A stretch of 64,000 nucleotides of DNA from SFWF01 sp045636705 (lineage in GTDB: Bacteria; Bacillota; Clostridia; Oscillospirales; Acutalibacteraceae), in assembly GCA_045636705.1 (NCBI GenBank), contig JAZTYA010000030.1, positions 19,824-83,823 of the forward strand, in the 5' to 3' direction. The position numbers and the translations under genes are program-made. The notes beneath the pieces were generated by a model. It was not told the origin of the DNA. It saw only the letters and a list, made by a program, of their open reading frames with translations, and searched no databases. The stretch's first letter is position 1; each line of letters begins with the position of its first letter. This document shows positions 58,669 to 64,000 of this stretch, piece after piece.

Positions 58669-60075
58669 TTACTCCTCAATAATTCTGCCTTCGAGCAGAT
58701 TTGTGAATTTTTCTATTTTTACTTTTACGGTTTTGCCTATAAGGGACTCATCCCCTGAGAACAACACCTCTGTTGCATTTAAAGCTTTTCCCGAAACCTT
58801 TCCTTCGCCTGCAATTTCATCGCAAAGCAAGGTTACCTCTTCTCCGACAAGATTTTTGTTTCTTGCCCTTGAAATCTGCTCTTGAACTTCTAAAAGTTCG
58901 CTAAACCAAACACCCTTTTCTTTTCTAGATACGGGGTCGGGCATTTCTGCGGCAGGTGTTCCTTTTCTTGGTGAATAGATAAAGGTGAAAAGTGACATAA
59001 ACTCAACCTGCTTTACAAGGTCCAAGGTTTCTAAAAAGTCCTCGTAGGTTTCACCCGGGAAGCCAACTATAACGTCGCTAGTAAAGGTTACGTTTGGAAT
59101 CTTCTTTTTAGCGTAATTAATAAGCTCTAAGTATTCTTCCTTTGTGTATTTACGGTTCATCTGTTTTAAGATGCGGTTGCTTCCCGACTGGAACGGTAAA
59201 TGAAGATGGGTTTCTATCTTCTCGCACTCCGCTACCGTATCAATCAGTTCCTTTGTGCAGTCCTTTGGATGAGAGGTCATAAACCTTATTCTGAAATCTC
59301 CAGGAATTGCATTAATTTTGCGAAGAAGCTTAGAAAAGTTTATATCTTCATCTAACCCCTTGCCGTATGAGTTAACGTTTTGACCGAGCAGCATTATTTC
59401 TTTAAAGCCTGAGTCTATCATCTTTTTTGCCTCGGCTAAAATATCTTTGCTCTCCCTTGAGCGTTCTCTGCCTCTTACATAAGGAACGATACAGTAGGTG
59501 CAAAAATTATCGCAACCGTACATAATCGGAAGCCATCCCTTTAGTTTTCCGTCGCGGGATACGGGCAAGCCCTCGATAATTTCATTATTTGTGTTTGATA
59601 TTTCAAATATTCTGCCGCTTCCCGTTAACCTTTTATAAAGGAACTCAGGAAGTCTATGGGTAACGTGTGTGCCAAATGCTATATCTACGTAAGGATAGCT
59701 TTTCTTTATTCTTTCACAGATATGCTCTTGCTGTGCCATACAACCGCAAACGGCAACTATTGTTTCTTTGCGTTCGCGTTTGATTTGCTTTGTCGTGCCG
59801 ATGTTTCCGAAAACTCTTTCCTCGGCATGTTCTCTGACAGCGCAGGTGTTAAAAAGAATAAAGTTAGCCTCTTCTTGATTTTCGGTTAGCTCATAACCCA
59901 TTTTAACGAGCATTCCTTTAATCTTTTCGCTGTCCGAAACGTTTTGTTGGCATCCAAATGTATTTATGCAAGCCTTGGGAGTTTTTCCATAAATTTTTGG
60001 TGCTATTTCCTTGACTCTTTGCATAAGCGCATCAAGTTCTGCCATCATATTTTCATCTACTAAAACTTTAGACAT
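58669..60075 (-). CDS. miaB: tRNA-2-methylthio-N6-dimethylallyladenosine synthase
   Basis: A 468-residue radical SAM methylthiotransferase completing ms2i6A37. UPF0004 domain with CINTFGCQQN (Cys36, Cys42) and LFNTCAVREHAEER; radical SAM cluster GCDNFCTYCIVPYVRGRERSR; C-terminal TRAM domain ending TNLLEGRIIEE. It is the first gene of the operon that also carries miaA. TGGAG precedes the ATG. Confidence 0.96.
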   Translation of the reverse strand: MSKVLVDENMMAELDALMQRVKEIAPKIYGKTPKACINTFGCQQNVSDSEKIKGMLVKMGYELTENQEEANFILFNTCAVREHAEERVFGNIGTTKQIKRERKETIVAVCGCMAQQEHICERIKKSYPYVDIAFGTHVTHRLPEFLYKRLTGSGRIFEISNTNNEIIEGLPVSRDGKLKGWLPIMYGCDNFCTYCIVPYVRGRERSRESKDILAEAKKMIDSGFKEIMLLGQNVNSYGKGLDEDINFSKLLRKINAIPGDFRIRFMTSHPKDCTKELIDTVAECEKIETHLHLPFQSGSNRILKQMNRKYTKEEYLELINYAKKKIPNVTFTSDVIVGFPGETYEDFLETLDLVKQVEFMSLFTFIYSPRKGTPAAEMPDPVSRKEKGVWFSELLEVQEQISRARNKNLVGEEVTLLCDEIAGEGKVSGKALNATEVLFSGDESLIGKTVKVKIEKFTNLLEGRIIEE

Positions 60076-60110
60076 AATATCTCCAAATATACAAGATTAT
60101 ATTCTAATAT

Positions 60111-60139
60111 ATAATAACATAATATTGTTTTAGGTTCAA
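60111..60139 (-). promoter_or_regulatory. sigma-A promoter of the miaB operon
   Basis: TTGAAC (60134-60139) and TATTAT (60111-60116) on the minus strand, 17 bases apart, 36 bases before the miaB ATG. It may drive about 17 kb to the terminator at 42626-42649. Confidence 0.55.
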
Positions 60140-60195
60140 GAAATAATTTAAAATAATTAAAATATAAAAATTTTTACTTTTTTTGAATTTTTTTC

Positions 60196-60224
60196 TTTAC
60201 TTTTTGCAAAACTGATATTATAAT
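60196..60224 (+). promoter_or_regulatory. promoter of the sortase locus
   Basis: TTTACT (60196-60201) and TATAAT (60219-60224) with a 17-base spacer, 58 bases upstream of the ATG at 60283. The surrounding 100 bases are very A/T-rich, which can strengthen promoters. Confidence 0.55.
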
Positions 60225-60282
60225 AGATTACGTTAATAGGTGTATTGCACCTTTTTAAAAATTTGAAAAAGAGGTATTAACA

Positions 60283-60843
60283 ATGAAAAAAATTATTGCT
60301 ATGTTACTCGCAGTGGTTCTTTTACTTGTTCCTATGAGCCTTACTGCAAGCGCTACTGCTATCAACGCTGATGAGCAAAGAATTCTTGATTGTCTTTCTC
60401 AGGTAGTTAAGTTCAACGATGCAGAGTTCCACATTCCTGCAAACTATGTAAAGCAGGCTGAAAACTATCTTAAGACCGTTGACGCTACCAAAGAGCAGGC
60501 TGATCAAGCTATCGCTTTCATCGAGCAGGCTGCTGTTATTGTAAAAGATTCACACATTACATCAACTGCCGACCTTGATGTTCTTTCTTATGAAGATAAG
60601 CACGAAATTCTTGAGTGTGGTAAGAAGGCTGCTTTAGCTTGTGGTGCAGTTCTCGTTTATGACGGCGACCACGTTGTTATCACTAACGAGGCCGGCGAAG
60701 AAGTTTTCAATGATGACCCTATCATTAAGACCACAGGCGCAGGCGTTGATTTCACATCTGTTGCTGTTAGCGCTTCTGTTGTAGTTGTTCTTCTTGCTGC
60801 AGCTTTCGTTGTTGCTGGAAAAAAGGGACTTTTTGTTAAATAA
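60283..60843 (+). CDS. exported protein with sortase-like C-terminal anchor signal
   Basis: A 186-residue secreted protein. Signal peptide about 1-25 (MKKIIAMLLAVVLLLVPMS ... ASA). The mature part is helical in its first half (NYVKQAENYLKTVDATKEQADQ pattern), then a small beta region. The C-terminus has PIIKTTG (about 146-152), a hydrophobic stretch (about 157-178) and the tail GKKGLFVK: the order of a cell-wall sorting signal but with KTTG instead of LPxTG. GAGG precedes the ATG. Five bases upstream of the sortase gene. Probably the sortase substrate; the function is unknown. Confidence 0.75.
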   Translation: MKKIIAMLLAVVLLLVPMSLTASATAINADEQRILDCLSQVVKFNDAEFHIPANYVKQAENYLKTVDATKEQADQAIAFIEQAAVIVKDSHITSTADLDVLSYEDKHEILECGKKAALACGAVLVYDGDHVVITNEAGEEVFNDDPIIKTTGAGVDFTSVAVSASVVVVLLAAAFVVAGKKGLFVK

Positions 60844-60848
60844 TTTTA

Positions 60849-61523
60849 ATGATTAAAAAGATGTTAAAAAAGCTTGCGGTATATTCATATTTACCGCTTG
60901 CTTTTTTGCTTTTTGGATATTTGTTTCTTTATTTTGCCTTCTCCCCTATTATTAATCTTGGCGCTAGTGTTTGGGAAACCATAGTCAACGATACAAGTAC
61001 AGGGCAAAACGAGGAAATCTATAAGGATATTTACACCGAAAATATCTTTTCGGGTTATGATGCTTTCATTCCGTCAAGCAAGGTAGTTTATCCCACGAAC
61101 GGCACCCTCTACGGAAAAATAATCATAACCCACGAGGATGAGGTTTTTGATATACCTCTGTTTTTCGGTGACGATGCCTCTATCTTACGTCGCGGTGCCG
61201 GTCATTATAAGGGCAGCAGTTTCCCCGGAGAAGGTAGTACAATCCTTGTTTCTGCCCATAATAACACCTACTTTAACTGCTTAAAGCTTCTTGAATTGGG
61301 CGATATTATTGAGGTTAAAACAAGCTACGGAAACTACAAATATGAGGTTACCGATTTAAGTATAAAACATCAAAACAGCCAGAACTCATACGACCTTGAA
61401 GCAAAGGAAGAAAATCTGGTATTATATACCTGCTACCCCTTTAACGCTTTAGGTCTTACAAGCCAACGGTATTTTGTAAGCACAAAGCTTGTTTCGGGTC
61501 CTTTTATAGACTTTAGTAAATAG
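60849..61523 (+). CDS. class D-type sortase
   Basis: A 224-residue membrane transpeptidase. One N-terminal helix (about 14-34) is followed by the sortase beta barrel. Catalytic residues: His137 in LVSAHNNTYF, Cys195 in LYTCYPF and Arg207 in LTSQRYFV. GSSFPGEGSTILVSAHNN is class D-like. It would cleave a C-terminal sorting motif and attach the protein to peptidoglycan or link pilin-like subunits. The preceding gene supplies a likely substrate and the following gene a membrane partner. Confidence 0.88.
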   Translation: MIKKMLKKLAVYSYLPLAFLLFGYLFLYFAFSPIINLGASVWETIVNDTSTGQNEEIYKDIYTENIFSGYDAFIPSSKVVYPTNGTLYGKIIITHEDEVFDIPLFFGDDASILRRGAGHYKGSSFPGEGSTILVSAHNNTYFNCLKLLELGDIIEVKTSYGNYKYEVTDLSIKHQNSQNSYDLEAKEENLVLYTCYPFNALGLTSQRYFVSTKLVSGPFIDFSK

Positions 61524-61535
61524 GAGGTAGCCATT

Positions 61536-62414
61536 TTGAGTGAAAACAATAAATCCTCTCTTGCTTTAAAAAAGTCTGTTTGTATATTGGTTTCTTTTAT
61601 TCAAAGTCTGCTTATTACGCTTCTTGCGGTTGGCCTTTGTCTTATACTTGTTTTAACACCTCTTTTTATAAAGGCTTCGTTTAAAAAATCAGATTATGTG
61701 GACCTTGCCGTAAAGGAAATGATAACCGACCTAAACGACCTTGCTATCCCCTCGGGCCTTCCTTCTGACTTTTTTAACGATAAGTTTAGTGAAGAGGACA
61801 AAAGGGAAATTTATCAGCTTGCCCTTAAAAGAATTTCATCTGATATTAAACAGTCGGGATATACTGTTGACATAGAGCCTATAAAAGATAAATTCAAAGG
61901 TCATATAGAAGACTTTGCAGCAGAACATTTAGGTTCAAGTGATGCTATTTCACCCGATGCAATTGAACAGCTTTTAAACGAATGCGCCACAATATATAAA
62001 ATTCACGTAAGGCCTGCCGCCATAAGACGTTTTTTTGCGGGACTTGGGCAGATTTTAATTCCGCTAATAATACTCTTGCTTGTGGCTATTGCCTTGATTG
62101 TAGCAATATTTATATTCCTTAATAAGCTTTGCTCAAAAAAGGAATTTGGGCTCTACAGCTTTTCATTTTTATTAGGCTCCGGCCTTATGACAGGACTGCT
62201 TCCCTGCTATTTTCTTATTACCGGAACGATAAGAAAGATTGGCATTGCTTCGGATTCCTTGCGCGAATTTTTCATCACTTTTTTAGAGGGAAGCCTTATA
62301 GTATTCGTTATAGCTGCGGTTGTTCTTGCAGCCCTTTCGGTCCTTTGTTTATTGTTTTTAAGCGGAAAGCTTTCTTTTAAAAAACCTTTAAAAACTCTTG
62401 ACAAAACAGAATAA
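61536..62414 (+). CDS. multi-pass membrane protein next to sortase
   Basis: A 292-residue membrane protein not recognised. A hydrophobic segment at about 15-47 is followed by an extracytoplasmic helical region of about 110 residues (VKEMITDLNDLAIPSGLPSD, FNDKFSEEDKREIYQ) and then three hydrophobic segments at about 168-195, 205-228 and 245-278, ending in a basic tail. TTG start with AGGAGG 8 bases upstream. Twelve bases after the sortase gene, so co-translated. A role in export or processing of the sortase substrate is possible but unsupported. Confidence 0.65.
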   Translation: MSENNKSSLALKKSVCILVSFIQSLLITLLAVGLCLILVLTPLFIKASFKKSDYVDLAVKEMITDLNDLAIPSGLPSDFFNDKFSEEDKREIYQLALKRISSDIKQSGYTVDIEPIKDKFKGHIEDFAAEHLGSSDAISPDAIEQLLNECATIYKIHVRPAAIRRFFAGLGQILIPLIILLLVAIALIVAIFIFLNKLCSKKEFGLYSFSFLLGSGLMTGLLPCYFLITGTIRKIGIASDSLREFFITFLEGSLIVFVIAAVVLAALSVLCLLFLSGKLSFKKPLKTLDKTE

Positions 62415-62426
62415 ATGTTGCATAAT
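62398..62426 (+). promoter_or_regulatory. promoter of tRNA-Leu
   Basis: TTGACA (62398-62403) and CATAAT (62421-62426) with a 17-base spacer. The -35 overlaps the last codons of the upstream membrane protein. Predicted start is near 62433, about 24 bases before the tRNA. Confidence 0.7.
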
Positions 62427-62432
62427 TATGCT

Positions 62433-62450
62433 CGGCACTAATTAGTGCCG
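62433..62450. repeat. 18-bp perfect palindrome in the tRNA-Leu leader
   Basis: CGGCACTAATTAGTGCCG is self-complementary over 18 bases and starts at the predicted transcription start. No T run follows, so it is not a standard terminator; it could be a leader hairpin or an operator. Confidence 0.5.
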
Positions 62451-62456
62451 TAATAT

Positions 62457-62543
62457 GCCGGTGTGTTGGAATTGGCAGACGAGGCGGACTCAAAATCCGT
62501 TGGTAGCGATACCGTGCGGGTTCGACCCCCGCCACCGGCACCA
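62457..62543 (+). tRNA. tRNA-Leu (anticodon CAA)
   Basis: An 87-base type II tRNA with encoded CCA. Acceptor stem GCCGGTG pairs with CACCGGC, followed by discriminator A and CCA. The anticodon loop is CTCAAAA with anticodon CAA at 62491-62493. It has the long variable arm of leucine tRNAs and a GGTTCGACCCC T-arm. It reads UUG codons. Confidence 0.95.
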
Positions 62544-62552
62544 ATAAAAAAG

Positions 62553-62577
62553 CGACCTTTTAAGGTCGTTTTTTTAT
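62553..62577 (+). terminator. terminator of tRNA-Leu
   Basis: CGACCTT and AAGGTCG form a 7-bp stem with a 2-base (TT) loop, flanked by an A run upstream and a TTTTTTT run downstream. Its right arm and T run are repeated at 63140-63160. Confidence 0.8.
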
Positions 62578-62660
62578 TGGTGCAATGAAGCACACCTTAC
62601 GGTGTATGAAGAATGAAGTCGCCCTTACGGGCTATGAAGCGTGCCCTTGGCACATTGAGA
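62562..62660. repeat. hairpin-rich direct repeat, left copy
   Basis: About 99 bases shared with 63140-63239: the right arm of the tRNA terminator, its T run, TATTGGTG, then small stem-loops (ACACC-TTAC-GGTGT; GCCC-TTAC-GGGC; GTGCC-CTT-GGCAC) separated by ATGAAG spacers. Roughly nine bases in ten match by eye. Downstream (62661-62735) further hairpins with the inverted spacer CTTCAT occur only on this side (CGAGC-AATA-GCTCG; ATTGGC-GTAA-GCCAAT). Confidence 0.85.
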
Positions 62661-62736
62661 ACGAGAAAGTGTGCTTCGTTTCATGCGAGCAATAGCTCGT
62701 GCTTCATATTGGCGTAAGCCAATGCTTCATTTTTCA

Positions 62737-62765
62737 TTGAAAAAAATAAGGTTCTGTGCTACACT
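62737..62765 (+). promoter_or_regulatory. promoter of the four-helix-bundle gene
   Basis: TTGAAA (62737-62742) and TACACT (62760-62765) with a 17-base spacer, 23 bases before the ATG. It lies inside the interval bounded by the repeats, so the gene carries its own promoter. Confidence 0.5.
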
Positions 62766-62788
62766 AATCTTAGAAAGAAGGTGCTGTT

Positions 62789-63139
62789 ATGCGTAATGAT
62801 AAATTATCCGTGCAGTCAATGGATTTTGCTGTTTCTGTTGTAAACCTTGTTAAACACTTGAAAGAAAATAAGGAGCACATTATTTCTAACCAAATTGGAA
62901 GGAGTGGCACTTCTATCGGTGCAAATATTCGAGAAGCCCAATATGCCCACGGTAAATCAGACTTTATTGCTAAATTGCAGATAGCACTTAAAGAAGCAAA
63001 TGAAACAGGATATTGGTTAGAGTTGCTTTTTAAAACCAATTATATAAATGAAAATCAATATAGAGAATTACAAACTGTTTGTGCCAGTATTCGTGCGATG
63101 CTTATAGCCTCTATCAACACTGCTAAGGAGAATAAATAA
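62789..63139 (+). CDS. four-helix-bundle (S23-like) protein
   Basis: A 116-residue all-helical protein of the four-helix-bundle/S23 family: SMDFAVSVVNLVKHLKE, ISNQIGRSGTSIGANIREAQ, SDFIAKLQIALKEANETGYWLELL and ASIRAMLIASINTAKENK. The family includes proteins encoded in 23S rRNA insertions and the Avd accessory protein of diversity-generating retroelements; the general function is unknown. GAAGG lies 7 bases before the ATG. The stop directly abuts the right copy of the flanking repeat. No reverse transcriptase or other retroelement part is present here. Confidence 0.85.
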   Translation: MRNDKLSVQSMDFAVSVVNLVKHLKENKEHIISNQIGRSGTSIGANIREAQYAHGKSDFIAKLQIALKEANETGYWLELLFKTNYINENQYRELQTVCASIRAMLIASINTAKENK

Positions 63140-63239
63140 AAGGTCGTTTTTTTATTGGTGAATGAAGCACACCTTGCAGTGCATGAAGAATGAAGTCGCC
63201 CTTACGGGCTATGAAGCGTGCCTTTCGGTGCATTAAGAC
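63140..63239. repeat. hairpin-rich direct repeat, right copy
   Basis: Partner of 62562-62660. It begins at the four-helix-bundle stop with AAGGTCG and seven T residues, though the left arm of the tRNA terminator is missing, and carries the same ATGAAG-spaced stem-loops. The second hairpin is intact; the first and third have lost pairing through substitutions. Confidence 0.85.
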
Positions 63240-63264
63240 AAACATCCAGCGGCAATACACAATT

Positions 63265-63300
63265 AAACCCCACACTTATCAAAGATAAGCGTGGGGTTTT
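63265..63300. terminator. terminator downstream of argF
   Basis: AAACCCCACACTTATC and GATAAGCGTGGGGTTT form a long stem with one mismatch and an AAA loop. It ends a few bases from the argF stop, and T residues follow on both strands. Confidence 0.8.
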
Positions 63301-63303
63301 TCT

Positions 63304-64000
63304 TTATCCCATAAGTTTTACTAAAACTGCTTTTTGTGCGTGGAGGCGGTTTTCTGCCTCTGCAAAGATTTCTTCGGCATGTTCTTCGAAAACCTTTGCG
63401 GTTATTTCTTCCTCTCTGTGAGCAGGAAGACAATGCTGAACCATAGCATCTTTTGCGGCTACTGCCATAACCTCATCGTTTACTTGATAGCCTCTGAAAA
63501 TCTTTTCGCGTTCTGCCTTTTCATCCTCTTGACCCATAGATGCCCAAACGTCTGTATAGATAACGTCGGCATCCTTTGCAGCCTCTAGGATGTTATCGGT
63601 GCAAACGAATTCTCCGTTTTCCTTTGCCCATTTCATAATTTCAGGGTCAGGTTCGTTCGTCTTAGGACAAGCAACCGAAACCTTCATACCCATCTTTATT
63701 CCTCCAACAATAAGGCTGTTTGCCATATTGTTTCCGTCTCCGATAAAGCACATTTTTTTGTCCTTAAACGTACCCTTAAACTCACGGAAGGTCATAAGGT
63801 CTGCAAGTACCTGGCAAGGATGACAATAGTCTGTAAGGCCGTTTATAATCGGAATTGACCCATACTCTGCTAATGCCTCTACCTCTGCCTGCTCGAAGGT
63901 TCTAATCATTATACCGTCAAGATATCCCGAAAGCACTCTTGCGGTGTCTTCAACGGGTTCTCCTCTGCCGATTTGAAGGTCACGAGAAGAAAGGAACAAG
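63304..64000 (-). CDS. argF: ornithine carbamoyltransferase, N-terminus beyond window
   Basis: At least 231 C-terminal residues of an ornithine carbamoyltransferase, which makes citrulline from ornithine and carbamoyl phosphate in arginine synthesis (or the reverse in the deiminase pathway). Seen: NGLTDYCHPCQVLADLMTF in pattern (His-Pro-Cys-Gln carbamoyl site), FIGDGNNMANSL, the ornithine loop DVWASMGQE and HCLPAHREEEIT with the catalytic Cys. The frame is open to the window edge. The carbamoyl-phosphate motif near the N-terminus is missing only because of truncation. Confidence 0.95.
   Translation of the reverse strand, partial: LFLSSRDLQIGRGEPVEDTARVLSGYLDGIMIRTFEQAEVEALAEYGSIPIINGLTDYCHPCQVLADLMTFREFKGTFKDKKMCFIGDGNNMANSLIVGGIKMGMKVSVACPKTNEPDPEIMKWAKENGEFVCTDNILEAAKDADVIYTDVWASMGQEDEKAEREKIFRGYQVNDEVMAVAAKDAMVQHCLPAHREEEITAKVFEEHAEEIFAEAENRLHAQKAVLVKLMG

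Noticed and set aside
62789..63139. Accessory (Avd-like) gene of a diversity-generating retroelement
   Set aside because: No reverse transcriptase, template repeat or variable repeat pair is visible nearby; only the general four-helix-bundle fold is shared.
62581..63239. CRISPR array
   Set aside because: The repeated units are short hairpins with identical spacers (ATGAAG), not repeats with unique 30-40 base spacers, and no cas genes are present.

Overview
The window is a chromosomal segment of a low-GC, spore-forming Gram-positive bacterium, most likely a gut-type member of the Clostridia (Oscillospirales/Ruminococcaceae-like). The basis is the gene content and order (yicC-remA-gmk-rpoZ-priA-def-fmt-rsmB-rlmN-prpC-prkC-rsgA; mazG-hup-rqcP-yabP-yabQ-divIC-S1; recJ-relA-dtd-hemZ; miaB-ricA-mutS-mutL-miaA-sepF-divIVA-ileS-lspA-rluD), sporulation genes (spoVM, a SipL-like gene, yabP, yabQ), and surface proteins with dockerin, cohesin-like and sortase features. 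The genus is an inference.

Layout. 1-3761: two exported proteins on the minus strand, a dockerin-bearing glucosaminidase and a truncated cohesin-like membrane protein. 3836-7563: an aldose-epimerase family gene, then divergently two overlapping CNNM/CorC-type membrane proteins. 7635-9539: a spore-envelope cluster (SipL-like protein, the 26-residue SpoVM, a 51-residue membrane protein). 9616-23202: a long minus-strand operon running from yicC to rsgA and ending in a glycoside-hydrolase-like gene. 23450-24923 (plus): mntP and a lipid kinase, converging on groEL. 24970-26907: groESL. 26984-32993: the mazG-to-S1 sporulation/division cluster, then fumarate hydratase alpha, a THUMP methyltransferase and a second lipid kinase. 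33095-40937: recJ-relA-dtd-MBL-hemZ-zinc ribbon-nucleosidase. 41100-42600: an accessory island with a barnase-like toxin, two barstar genes and a toxin remnant. 42660-60075: a co-directional operon from miaB to a split transketolase. 60283-62414 (plus): a class D sortase locus. 62457-63239: tRNA-Leu(CAA) followed by a four-helix-bundle gene between two hairpin-rich direct repeats. 63304-64000: the C-terminal part of ornithine carbamoyltransferase.

Most of the window is housekeeping: translation and rRNA/tRNA modification, mismatch repair, division, stringent response, chaperones and sporulation. The points that stand out are: mutL is interrupted by one in-frame TGA; the barnase/barstar island carries an orphan immunity gene beside a toxin scar; the four-helix-bundle gene lies between direct repeats next to a tRNA; a cohesin-like protein and a dockerin protein are encoded side by side; and a probable sortase substrate carries a non-canonical KTTG-type signal.

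No gap longer than about 250 bases lacks a gene; intergenic regions mainly hold promoters and intrinsic terminators, listed below. All domain calls come from reading the translated sequence, not from database searches.
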